Shown in pieces: positions 7,601 through 15,145 of a stretch of 16,115 nucleotides of DNA. Numbering within the stretch: position 1 is the first letter of the stretch; each line of letters begins with the position of its first letter. Source of the stretch: Bacillota bacterium (lineage in GTDB: Bacteria > Bacillota > Clostridia > Acetivibrionales > DSM-1351). Both the position numbers and the translations under genes were made by a program. A model generated the notes under the pieces. It was given only the letters and a program-made list of their open reading frames with translations, made no database searches and was not told where the DNA came from. The stretch spans positions 1 through 16,115 of the forward strand of contig JAEZIB010000002.1 of assembly GCA_023416275.1 (NCBI GenBank). The letters are read 5' to 3'.

Positions 7601-8602
7601 ATGGAAGCTCGTATTATAGATATTTCTTATTACCTACCGGAAAAAATTTTATCCAATTTGGATCTTGCTAACATTTATAACCAATGGGATCCGGAAAAAT
7701 CTTATAATAAGCTGGGAATAAATATAAGACATATTGCCGGGGACAATGAAACTGCTGTGGATCTTGCTGAGAAAGCTGCTCTAAAATTATTTGAAAAAAA
7801 TCATTATTTACGGGAGGAGATAGATTTTATTATTCTTTGCACTCAAAGCCCCGATTATAAGTTACCAACATCAGCCTGCCTGCTTCAAGAAAAGTTAGGT
7901 CTTTCAACAAAATGTGGCGCTTTTGATTATAATTTAGGATGTTCAGGCTTTGTATACGGTCTTGCCATTGCAAAAGGCTTTATAAAAGCAAATGTTGCTA
8001 AAAATATACTTCTAATTATGAGTGAAACATATTCTAAATATATCCACCCTTTGGACAGAAGTACTAGAGTACTTTTTGGTGATGGGGCAGCAGCGATATG
8101 GGTAGGTGAAAGTTCTAATTCAAATAGTAGCATAAATGAATTTGTTTTTGGAACGGATGGAAAAGGAGCTAACAACTTAATTGTACAGACTGGAGGATCA
8201 AGGTTTAAACAAAGTAATATTAAAAATGATTATTTTTCCGATATAAACCATGAGAATAATTTGTATATGGACGGTTTGGAAATTTTTAATTTCACCTTAA
8301 AGTGTATTCCGTCAATTATTGAAGAAACTTTGCTCAAGAACAGAATAACTCTTGATGAAGTAGATTATTTTATATTTCATCAGGCAAATAAGTATATACT
8401 TGAACATTTAAGAAAGAAAATAATGATTCCTGAAGAAAAGTTTTATATAGATTTGAAAGACACAGGCAATACTGTATCGGCTACTATACCGATTGGGTTA
8501 TACAATACTATCAACACGAACAAAATAAAACGAGGAGATAAAGTTTTACTTGTAGGTTTTGGAGTTGGATATTCACTTGGATCTTGTTTAATTACATTAT
8601 AA
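7601..8602 (+). CDS. 3-oxoacyl-ACP synthase III (KAS III/FabH-like), glycan-associated
   Basis: 333-residue thiolase-fold condensing enzyme, the usual length of FabH. The full catalytic triad is present: C114 in YNLGCSGF, H260 in IFHQANK and N290 in DTGNTVSA. FGDGAAA (159-165) and the glycine-rich C-terminal VGFGVGYSLGS also fit. KAS III joins an acyl-CoA to malonyl-ACP, giving a beta-ketoacyl-ACP. ATG 7601 follows AGGAG by 10 bases. It opens a four-gene plus-strand cassette with a dedicated ACP 24 bp downstream, a WbqC protein and a sugar acyltransferase. No other fatty-acid genes (fabD, fabG, fabF) are present, so a short special acyl chain for an amino sugar is more likely than membrane lipid synthesis. 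A KAS III gene is also found in the Pseudomonas syringae flagellin glycosylation island (from memory). Confidence 0.92.
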   Translation: MEARIIDISYYLPEKILSNLDLANIYNQWDPEKSYNKLGINIRHIAGDNETAVDLAEKAALKLFEKNHYLREEIDFIILCTQSPDYKLPTSACLLQEKLGLSTKCGAFDYNLGCSGFVYGLAIAKGFIKANVAKNILLIMSETYSKYIHPLDRSTRVLFGDGAAAIWVGESSNSNSSINEFVFGTDGKGANNLIVQTGGSRFKQSNIKNDYFSDINHENNLYMDGLEIFNFTLKCIPSIIEETLLKNRITLDEVDYFIFHQANKYILEHLRKKIMIPEEKFYIDLKDTGNTVSATIPIGLYNTINTNKIKRGDKVLLVGFGVGYSLGSCLITL

Positions 8603-8626
8603 ATTCAATCTATTGGAGGTATATGA

Positions 8627-8845
8627 ATGAGTAACGAAAAATTATTAAGAGAAATTGAAAATTTATTATCAATAAATCCAGGTAGTATAACAATAGATAA
8701 AAACTTAAAAGATATTGAAGAATGGGATTCAATGGCTTTAATTACTTTTATCGCAATGATAGATAGTGAATATGGTAAAGTAGTAAGTGCTACCGAGTTA
8801 AGAAATTGCATTACTGTTGCAGATTTAATTAATTTTATGAAATAG
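8627..8845 (+). CDS. Acyl carrier protein
   Basis: 72 residues, acidic and helical, the size of a discrete ACP. The phosphopantetheine attachment site is S35 in EEWDSMALI (DSM replaces the common DSL). GGAGG lies at 8615-8619, 7 bases before ATG 8627. An out-of-frame ATG at 8623 opens only three codons. It probably carries the acyl chain formed by the KAS III next door and hands it to the beta-helix acyltransferase at 9622-10281. It differs from a housekeeping AcpP by sequence and by its linkage to sugar genes. It needs a phosphopantetheinyl transferase from elsewhere in the genome. Confidence 0.9.
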   Translation: MSNEKLLREIENLLSINPGSITIDKNLKDIEEWDSMALITFIAMIDSEYGKVVSATELRNCITVADLINFMK

Positions 8846-8873
8846 CTAAGAAATCTTTTTAAGTTAAATATTA

Positions 8874-9608
8874 ATGATTAAATTGGGGTTGGATCTAGTG
8901 GAAAAAAAAGTAGCAATAATACAGTCTAATTACATCCCATGGAAAGGCTATTTTGACGCTGTTAACATGGTTGATGAATTTATACTTTATGACGATGTCC
9001 AATTTACTAAAAGAGACTGGAGAAACCGAAATATAATCAAAACTGTAAATGGATTACAGTGGTTAACTATACCCGTAGAAACTAAGGACAAGTATTTCCA
9101 AGAAATTAGTGAGACTATAATATCAGATATTGAATGGAGTAAAAAACATTGGAAAACAATTGTTTGTAACTACTCAAGGGCAAAATACTTTTATGATTTT
9201 AAAGATGTCTTTGAACAGACTTATTTTTTTGCAAGTAAAGAAAAGTATTTAAGCAAAATTAACTTTTTATTTATTGAGCAAATATGCAAAATTCTTGGAA
9301 TAAGTACAAGAATAACCTGGTCTATGGATTACAATGTTAATGCTATTGAAAAAAACAAGAGATTAATTGCTTTGTGCAAGGCAGCTAATGCAACTCATTA
9401 TTATTCTGGACCAGCAGCTAAATGCTATTTAAATGATAGTTTGTTTAATTCAGAGGGTATCAAAATATCATATTTTAATTATGATGAGTACCCCAAGTAC
9501 CCACAACTATATGGGGAATTCAAGCATGGGGTAACTATACTTGATTTAATCTTCAATGAAGGTTCTAGTGCAGTTAATTATTTGAAAAGTTTTAAAAATA
9601 AAGAGTAA
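8874..9608 (+). CDS. WbqC-family protein
   Basis: 244 residues if ATG 8874 is used. That ATG has no clear ribosome site, and GTG 8898 (236 residues) places the conserved start KKVAIIQSNYIPWKGYFD right at the N-terminus with a weak GGGGTTGGA before it; either is possible. Family signatures are IIQSNYIPWKGYFD, YDDVQFTKRDWRNRN, WLTIPV and a late YYSGPAAKCYL. No signal peptide or transmembrane segment was seen. WbqC-like proteins occur in O-antigen and capsule clusters, often beside amino-sugar acylation genes, but I know of no firmly assigned reaction. Here it lies between the ACP and the acyltransferase, which suggests a role in forming or transferring the N-acyl group. It ends 13 bp before the next start. 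Confidence 0.88.
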   Translation: MIKLGLDLVEKKVAIIQSNYIPWKGYFDAVNMVDEFILYDDVQFTKRDWRNRNIIKTVNGLQWLTIPVETKDKYFQEISETIISDIEWSKKHWKTIVCNYSRAKYFYDFKDVFEQTYFFASKEKYLSKINFLFIEQICKILGISTRITWSMDYNVNAIEKNKRLIALCKAANATHYYSGPAAKCYLNDSLFNSEGIKISYFNYDEYPKYPQLYGEFKHGVTILDLIFNEGSSAVNYLKSFKNKE

Positions 9609-9621
9609 TTTGGGTGAGTCT

Positions 9622-10281
9622 ATGAAAAAAGTTATTATTTTTGGAACTGGTGAAATTGGTGCTATTGCACACTACTATTTTACTCATGATAGTGAATATA
9701 TAATAGAAGCTTTTACTGTTGATGATGATTTTTTTAAGGAAGAAATTTATTGTGACTTACCAGTTATTAAATTTTCTGAAATAGAAAAAGTATATCCCCC
9801 AGAATACTTCGACATGTTTATAGCTCTTAGCTATTCTGGGCTTAATACTTTAAGGGAAAATAAGTATTTACAGTCAAAAGAAAAAGGTTATACTTTAGTA
9901 AGTTATATTAGTTCAAAGGCAACTGTATGGCCTGATTTACTTCACGGGGATAATTGTTTTATTCTTGAAAATAATACTATACAACCCTTTGCTAAGATTG
10001 GTAACAATGTTACCTTGTGGAGTGGGAACCACATTGGACACCATTCTGAAATTGGCAACAATTGTTTTATAACTTCACATGTAGTTATATCAGGTGGTGT
10101 AAAAGTAGATAATAATTGTTTCATTGGTGTGAATTCAACAATAAGAGATCATGTACATATTGGTAAAAGTTCTATAATTGGTGCAGGAGCCTGGATAAAC
10201 AAAAATACACATGACGGAGAGGTATATATATCAAAACCAACACCTCATTATAATATATCAATTAATGATATTAAAATTTAG
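9622..10281 (+). CDS. PglD/NeuD-type left-handed beta-helix sugar N-acyltransferase
   Basis: 219 residues from ATG 9622, with GGGTGAG just upstream; a TTG at 9610 overlaps that ribosome site and is rejected. Residues 1-100 form a Rossmann-like sugar-nucleotide domain beginning KKVIIFGTGEIG. Residues 105-195 are hexapeptide repeats (for example FAKIGNNVTLWSGNHIG, VKVDNNCFIGV). H140 in IGHHSEIG aligns with the catalytic His125 of Campylobacter PglD. The usual GxPAK tail is replaced by KPTPHYN. The family acylates 4-amino groups of nucleotide sugars with acetyl-CoA. Here it would act on the WecE product, taking the role of WecD. With KAS III and ACP in the same cassette, the donor may be an acyl-ACP instead of acetyl-CoA (inference). 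The end lies 6 bp from the convergent GT56 gene. Confidence 0.88.
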   Translation: MKKVIIFGTGEIGAIAHYYFTHDSEYIIEAFTVDDDFFKEEIYCDLPVIKFSEIEKVYPPEYFDMFIALSYSGLNTLRENKYLQSKEKGYTLVSYISSKATVWPDLLHGDNCFILENNTIQPFAKIGNNVTLWSGNHIGHHSEIGNNCFITSHVVISGGVKVDNNCFIGVNSTIRDHVHIGKSSIIGAGAWINKNTHDGEVYISKPTPHYNISINDIKI

Positions 10282-10287
10282 ATAAAT

Positions 10288-11883
10288 TCACAAGTTATCA
10301 AACACATTTTTTGAATAGTTTAAAGCTGTTTTATCATTATAAATATCTAATATATTTTTTTTATTATTATTAGCAGAATTATCACTATATCTCACTACAT
10401 TTTCAATAGATGCATTATCTAAATCGCTTACATCATATATATCTATATTAAGCATTCGTAGTAAAGGATATAGTGTTGTATTGGTTTTTATATAAATCTT
10501 TTTCCCAAGGCAAAACAATGCAATCATATTACCAAATGCTTGCTGCCTATTATGGTTGAATATGGCTATGTCAACTTGCTTCAGTAAACAAAAATATTCT
10601 TCAGGAGATAAAAAATCAGTAATTGGTATAAACCGCTCACCAAATAATCTTTTTCCTTCTTTAATCAATTTATTTACATATTTATCAATACCCCCGTAAG
10701 ATAACGGCATAACAATACAGAAATCTTTTGATTCAATTTTTGACATTTTATATAGGATATCAATGTGATTATTACCTGCTGAAGAAGAATTTCCAACCAG
10801 AACCATATATTTATATCCATTTTTTAAATGACTTATACTTGAATCATCGTTAATACACTGGTCTAATAAATTTAAATCAATTGGATTTGGGTAGATGAAA
10901 GGAAGGTGTTTAGCGACCGTAATATAATTTTCTTTTATTTTACCAAACTCACCAATATCCCCCTCGATATTTGCCAAAATATAATTTATTTTTCTTATTG
11001 CAGATTTTCTATAGAAGTTCTTTATATTATCTTTATTGACTGTAGTACTAATTTTATATCCTATCGACTCCAATAACTTAACTGTGTGTTCATCAAAAAG
11101 ATTCGTATCAATATAATTATATATATCTCCACCCCACACAATCCAATATGTTGGGCTTTTTATGTCAAATTTACACATTAACTCGCATATATAGTCAAAT
11201 AAATAATGAATAAAAACTTTAGAGCTCTTATTCATATACTGTATAAGCTCTTCGATATCTTCAAATATACTCATTTTTATTACATTATGTGAATTAGTAT
11301 GAACATATTTTAACTCAGTGTCCTTATCATCGCACATAATAATAAATAGATGTTTCTTATTATCAAACTGTCCATTAATAAACGTAATATATCTTTCGCA
11401 ATATATAGAGTCATACATTAGGTGTAAATTTACACCATTTCCTTCAAATGAGCCCTCAGCTAACTTATCCTCTAATTGATTTTGAATTATATTACAGAAA
11501 CTTTTTTCCAAATTATAAATAGCTTCCATTGCTGTTTTTTGCTTATCTGAGGAATTGATATTAAATAAGGCTTTCTCGTATGTTTCTAGTGCCTTTAAAT
11601 GCAAACCTTTTTGTTCAAACAAATACCCAAGATTATAATTTAAGTCAAAATCAAAGGGATCCTTTTCTAATGCATTTAAAAGTATATTTTCAGCATCATC
11701 ATTTCTATTTTGCATTATTTTAATTATTGCTCTCATTGAGTAGGACTCAGCATCCCATACAATCTCATCATAATTATCAAGTGCTTCCTCAGCGTCCCCT
11801 AACAAACCCTGTTCAATTAGCCTTTCAATTTCATTCTTTATTTTTTTCGCCTTTTTTTGTAATTCTGGATCATTTATTTGCAT
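10288..11883 (-). CDS. TPR - GT56 glycosyltransferase (WecF/Fuc4NAc-transferase-like)
   Basis: 531 residues. Residues 13-125 are TPR-like helices, and about 150-531 are a GT-B fold like E. coli WecF (TDP-Fuc4NAc:lipid II transferase, GT56). Shared features with WecF are WIVWGGDIYNY (247-257), LVGNSSSAGNNHID (362-375), VMPLSYGG (391-398), SPEEYFCLLKQVDIAIF (426-442) and NRQQAFGNMIALFCLG (445-460). WecF itself has no TPR domain. WecE, RmlA and RmlB in the same window would supply its dTDP-Fuc4N-type donor. No lipid-carrier genes are seen, so it probably acts on flagellin or a first sugar, with TPRs for docking. ATG start with AAGGGGATG. It is 52 bp downstream of the GT2-TPR gene on the same strand. 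Confidence 0.87.
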   Translation of the reverse strand: MQINDPELQKKAKKIKNEIERLIEQGLLGDAEEALDNYDEIVWDAESYSMRAIIKIMQNRNDDAENILLNALEKDPFDFDLNYNLGYLFEQKGLHLKALETYEKALFNINSSDKQKTAMEAIYNLEKSFCNIIQNQLEDKLAEGSFEGNGVNLHLMYDSIYCERYITFINGQFDNKKHLFIIMCDDKDTELKYVHTNSHNVIKMSIFEDIEELIQYMNKSSKVFIHYLFDYICELMCKFDIKSPTYWIVWGGDIYNYIDTNLFDEHTVKLLESIGYKISTTVNKDNIKNFYRKSAIRKINYILANIEGDIGEFGKIKENYITVAKHLPFIYPNPIDLNLLDQCINDDSSISHLKNGYKYMVLVGNSSSAGNNHIDILYKMSKIESKDFCIVMPLSYGGIDKYVNKLIKEGKRLFGERFIPITDFLSPEEYFCLLKQVDIAIFNHNRQQAFGNMIALFCLGKKIYIKTNTTLYPLLRMLNIDIYDVSDLDNASIENVVRYSDNSANNNKKNILDIYNDKTALNYSKNVFDNL

Positions 11884-11935
11884 TAATACATCCCCTTAAT
11901 AATAACACAATGGCACTAGTTATAATGATTTCAAA

Positions 11936-13867
11936 TTATATTCCCTTTTTAAAAAACTCATCTTTATATTTATCCATAAAGCAAGCCATATAAGGGTATG
12001 CTTTCAGCGCATCCTTAAAGTACTTAATTCCTGTTGTATAATTTCCCCTTGAAACTGCTTCAACTGAATAATAAAGAGCAGACAAAAGCCTGTCTTCTTC
12101 ATCTTCAATGGTGCTATAATTTAAACGGAGCCTATCAATATTATAGAGCATAGAAATATACTTCATACCTCTATCTACATAGAGTTTAAAGATATCATAA
12201 TAGGGTTCAGAAATATCTCTTTCCTGCTTTTTTACTGCTTCAGCCTCTTTGTACAACATTAATGAGGCTATAGAAACATATACTTTCAAGCCTTGATAAT
12301 CATTATCACGTATATTTTCTTCCTGAAGATACTTAATAAAATATTCAGTAATATTCTCATATTTATCCGACAGATACTTAACAAACTGTCTTATCTTTGA
12401 TTTGCTCATTTTTTTAAATACTGAAAACGCTGGCCGTGGATTTGTATCAATATTACCTAATATTTCGGCATAAAAATCAGAGAGTTCATTAAAATCGGCA
12501 ATACTAACTGCTTTATTGATAAGATCTTCTTTATCTTCAGGCTCACATATTCTTATTCTATTTAACAGTGAATAAATATCGTCCCCATAAGATAAACACT
12601 GTTCAAGTTTTCTATTAGCATCAAATGTCAGGTCTTTTTTGGCGTTCTCCAAATTGCTTATAAGTATATCCTTCAAAGTCTGGTCATTGCCAGCTTCTTT
12701 TAACGTATCCGGAATCTGATCAAATTTCCCCTGCTTTGCTAAAATTTTGATTACATAAGGAAGCCTGATCTCTATATCCTCTACTTGTTTGATATATTTA
12801 TATGCATTGTCGTACTCTCCTTTATTATAAAAACTATTTATAATACAATTTAAGGCTGTATCTATGAAATTTGCACTTAAATAATGCGTTTCCACAGAAC
12901 GGTCACATGATATTGGCAAGTTTTCATAGTTATTTACCTTTTCAATGAAGTATATATAATACTGGATAGCATCCTCTTCCCTCCCAAGATGCAGTAAGGC
13001 AAATGAGGATAAGTAGTAAAGATCAATTAAATCACCTCTTAAACTAATTCCCTCTTTACACACGTCAAGTGCTTCATTGTATTCCTTTTGTTCACAAGAT
13101 ATGTGCGCATATGTAATATATACATATGTAAACATTCTTTTTGAAGCATCATCCATTGGTGAAATAAGCTTATATGCCTTTCGTATCTCGCATAGAGCCT
13201 CATTTTTATCTTGATGGGCATTGTAGCTTCTTGCTAATTGATATCTGTAATATATGTTATCAGGATCTTTTTCCAATTCCCTTTTTAGAATACCTGCAGT
13301 ACGTTCAAATTTCTTTTCGCTTAATTCTTTATTACCCTTGAAAATGTAGCCATAATGATCAAGATAAATATCTGTATTACATATAGGAGGTTTATATTTC
13401 GGCTGGTTATGAACACTTCCCTCATACCGAAATGTTCCATCGTTTCTAAAAACTCTTTCCTGAGGGAGAACAGTATAACTTGCTTTTCGCCCGAAGGAAG
13501 AATAATTTTTAATTTTAAGTACAAGGGTATTAAGTTTCTTAGATTCTTCTCCATTTAATATTTCATATAGTTTTTCTGCATTTACCAGTACTTCATCGGC
13601 ATCAAGAATCAGAATCCATTCACCTTTTGCATATGATATTGTTATATTCCTCATGTTTGAGAAATGCTGCTGCCATTCATGGAAATATAACTTTGAAGTA
13701 TACTTTTTGGCAATATCCACTGTTTTGTCCTCTGAGCCTGTATCCACTATAATAAGCTCAACATCAGGCTGTCCGAGAAGAAAAGAAAGTCCTTCCAGGC
13801 ATCGTTCCAAATTTTTTTCTTCATCCTTTACCATCATGCAAATACTTAACTTGTAGTCGTAATTCAT
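11936..13867 (-). CDS. GT2 glycosyltransferase with long TPR C-terminus
   Basis: 643 residues. The N-terminal GT-A domain (about 1-190) opens with LSICMMVKDEEKNLERCLEG (7-26), then ELIIVDTGSEDKTVDIA (37-53), with the nucleotide-sugar/metal motif LILDADEVLV at 86-95. From about 195 to the end come many helical TPR-like units (for example YYRYQLARSYNAHQDKNEAL, YYLSSFALLHLGREEDAIQYY). No membrane segments were seen, so it is a soluble cytoplasmic enzyme. GT2-TPR proteins of this class are common next to clostridial flagellins and probably attach the first sugar to Ser/Thr. ATG 13867 with TGGAGTAG upstream. It begins 15 bp after the small helical gene. Donor sugar and acceptor site are unknown. 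Confidence 0.9.
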   Translation of the reverse strand: MNYDYKLSICMMVKDEEKNLERCLEGLSFLLGQPDVELIIVDTGSEDKTVDIAKKYTSKLYFHEWQQHFSNMRNITISYAKGEWILILDADEVLVNAEKLYEILNGEESKKLNTLVLKIKNYSSFGRKASYTVLPQERVFRNDGTFRYEGSVHNQPKYKPPICNTDIYLDHYGYIFKGNKELSEKKFERTAGILKRELEKDPDNIYYRYQLARSYNAHQDKNEALCEIRKAYKLISPMDDASKRMFTYVYITYAHISCEQKEYNEALDVCKEGISLRGDLIDLYYLSSFALLHLGREEDAIQYYIYFIEKVNNYENLPISCDRSVETHYLSANFIDTALNCIINSFYNKGEYDNAYKYIKQVEDIEIRLPYVIKILAKQGKFDQIPDTLKEAGNDQTLKDILISNLENAKKDLTFDANRKLEQCLSYGDDIYSLLNRIRICEPEDKEDLINKAVSIADFNELSDFYAEILGNIDTNPRPAFSVFKKMSKSKIRQFVKYLSDKYENITEYFIKYLQEENIRDNDYQGLKVYVSIASLMLYKEAEAVKKQERDISEPYYDIFKLYVDRGMKYISMLYNIDRLRLNYSTIEDEEDRLLSALYYSVEAVSRGNYTTGIKYFKDALKAYPYMACFMDKYKDEFFKKGI

Positions 13868-13882
13868 AGAAATCTACTCCAT

Positions 13883-14215
13883 TCAGTTTTTGAGACAATC
13901 TATCCAATACTCGAGAAGTGGCTTCAGCTCATACTCCATAGTGTCCGCAAACAAATTATAATCCTTGCTTTCAAATGCAGGATACAGCATGTTCAGCTTT
14001 TCAGTTAGTTCCAATATATCAATTGAACTGTAATAGTCCTTAATTATATTAATTCCTTCACTTAATACATTCATGTCATCAATAAGGTTGATAATTCTAT
14101 CGTTATCCATCGTATTATTTATTTTAAACCCATTACAAATATCGTCAATTCTTATGCATAAGTTAATTAATAATTCATTTATAGAATTTTTAATTTCAAG
14201 TATCTTATCGTCCAT
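13883..14215 (-). CDS. Small helical protein of unknown function, flagellin-linked
   Basis: 110 residues from ATG 14215, with ATGGAGGT seven bases upstream; a TTG at 14233 lies before that ribosome site and is rejected. The sequence is rich in I, L, D, E and N, with predicted long helices (KILEIKNSINELLINLCIRI, INIIKDYYSSIDILELTEKL) and a C-terminal LKPLLEYWIDCLKN. It has no signal peptide or membrane segment. I do not recognise the family. Size, helicity and place between the flagellins and the glycosyltransferase make a chaperone or adaptor (FliS/FliT-like in role, not in visible sequence) a possibility only. Confidence 0.75.
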   Translation of the reverse strand: MDDKILEIKNSINELLINLCIRIDDICNGFKINNTMDNDRIINLIDDMNVLSEGINIIKDYYSSIDILELTEKLNMLYPAFESKDYNLFADTMEYELKPLLEYWIDCLKN

Positions 14216-14256
14216 TTTTAAACCTCCATCCAATATTTATTTTCCTATTATAGTCA

Positions 14257-14286
14257 AAAGAGACTCTGGCAATCCAGAGTCTCTTT
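14257..14286 (-). terminator. Strong hairpin terminator after the flagellin array
   Basis: A perfect 13-bp stem, AAAGAGACTCTGG paired with CCAGAGTCTCTTT, has a 4-base loop and lies 14 bases past the flagellin stop. The U-run on the minus strand is short (CTTTTG), so some read-through into the downstream glycosylation genes is likely. A TATAAT (14252-14247) just after the hairpin could be a separate -10, but its best -35 (TTGCCA) is only 14 bases away. Confidence 0.75.
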
Positions 14287-14300
14287 ACTGTTAAAAATTA

Positions 14301-15074
14301 CTACCTTAATAAATTCAATACACCCTGCGGAGCCTGGTTGGCTTGTGCAAGCATTGATGTAGCAGCCTGCTGAAGTATATTGTTTTTAGTAAACGTTGCC
14401 ATTTCATTGGCCATATCGGTATCTCTGATACGGGATTCTGCTGACTGCAGGTTTTCAACGGTTGTATTGAGATTTCTTACTGTACTTTCAAGCCTGTTCT
14501 GCTGAGATCCATAAGTTGCTCTCTGCTTATTAACTGTTTTTATCGCTTCTTCGATAGTTGCTACAGAAGCATTTGCACTAGTCAGGTTCTGGGCACTAGT
14601 AAGTGACGCTGTTGCAATTGCAAGCGCAGTAGTTCCATTATCAGAAATAATAATATTTGCAGCCGCCGTTATATTCTTACCGTTAAATTTGGTATTATCA
14701 ATAACGTTATCAATTTCATTACCTAATTGTGTCAATTCAAGATCCAAGTTGTCTATATCATCGGTACTATAGGTTCCATTTGCCTTCTGGACTGCAAGTT
14801 CCTTCATTCTTACAAGCATGTTGCTGACTTCATTGAGTGCACCTTCTGCAGTTTGTATGAGGGATATGCCATCCTGAGCATTCCTTGAAGCCTGTGTCAA
14901 ACCTCTTATCTGTCCTCTCATCTTCTCAGATATTGACAAACCTGCAGCATCATCTGCTGCTCTATTGATTCTGAGACCTGAAGACAACTTTTCGATTGAC
15001 TTTGATGTTGCGCTATTGTTAATAGCCAACTGGTTATGGGTATTCATTGACGCGATATTATGATTTATTATCAT
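14301..15074 (-). CDS. fliC: Flagellin (copy 1, promoter-distal)
   Basis: 257 residues, a minimal flagellin with D0/D1 domains and almost no D2/D3. The N-terminus MIINHNIASMNTHNQLAINN and SSGLRINRAADDAAGLSIS (31-49) form the filament-core helices. The C-terminus SRIRDTDMANEMATFTKNN to LNLLR is the matching D0/D1 part. The centre (about 130-175) is Ser/Thr-rich (ATASLTSAQNLTSANAS), a fair place for O-glycosylation. It is exported by the flagellar type III system without a cleaved signal. The next flagellin upstream lies 71 bp away. AAGGAGGAT sits ahead of ATG 15074. Last of the array before the hairpin terminator. Confidence 0.98.
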   Translation of the reverse strand: MIINHNIASMNTHNQLAINNSATSKSIEKLSSGLRINRAADDAAGLSISEKMRGQIRGLTQASRNAQDGISLIQTAEGALNEVSNMLVRMKELAVQKANGTYSTDDIDNLDLELTQLGNEIDNVIDNTKFNGKNITAAANIIISDNGTTALAIATASLTSAQNLTSANASVATIEEAIKTVNKQRATYGSQQNRLESTVRNLNTTVENLQSAESRIRDTDMANEMATFTKNNILQQAATSMLAQANQAPQGVLNLLR

Positions 15075-15119
15075 AAAATCATCCTCCTTGAGTTTTTATT
15101 GGGATTCCTTTCCCGTTAT
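15072..15119 (-). promoter_or_regulatory. Flagellin leader with GGA-loop hairpin and GGA-rich SD (CsrA-type)
   Basis: On the minus strand, GGGA-AAGGAA-TCCC (15114-15101) folds into a 4-bp stem showing GGA in the loop. About 12 bases later comes the ribosome site AAGGAGGAT (15089-15081). The Bacillus subtilis hag leader has the same plan: one CsrA site in an upstream hairpin and one over the Shine-Dalgarno sequence. The leader is nearly repeated before the next flagellin copy. CsrA/FliW genes are not in this window, so the regulator is inferred. Confidence 0.5.
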
Positions 15120-15145
15120 AATTCAGTTTTTTATAAATATATTTA

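Noticed and set aside
8218..8243. SigD-like TAAA-N12-TCCGATAT inside the KAS III gene
   Set aside because: Spacing is 12, not 15, and the site is inside an intact gene facing the same strand; likely chance.
7601..8845. KAS III and ACP as housekeeping fatty-acid genes
   Set aside because: No other fab genes are near, and the neighbours are WbqC and a sugar acyltransferase; a special acyl pathway fits better.
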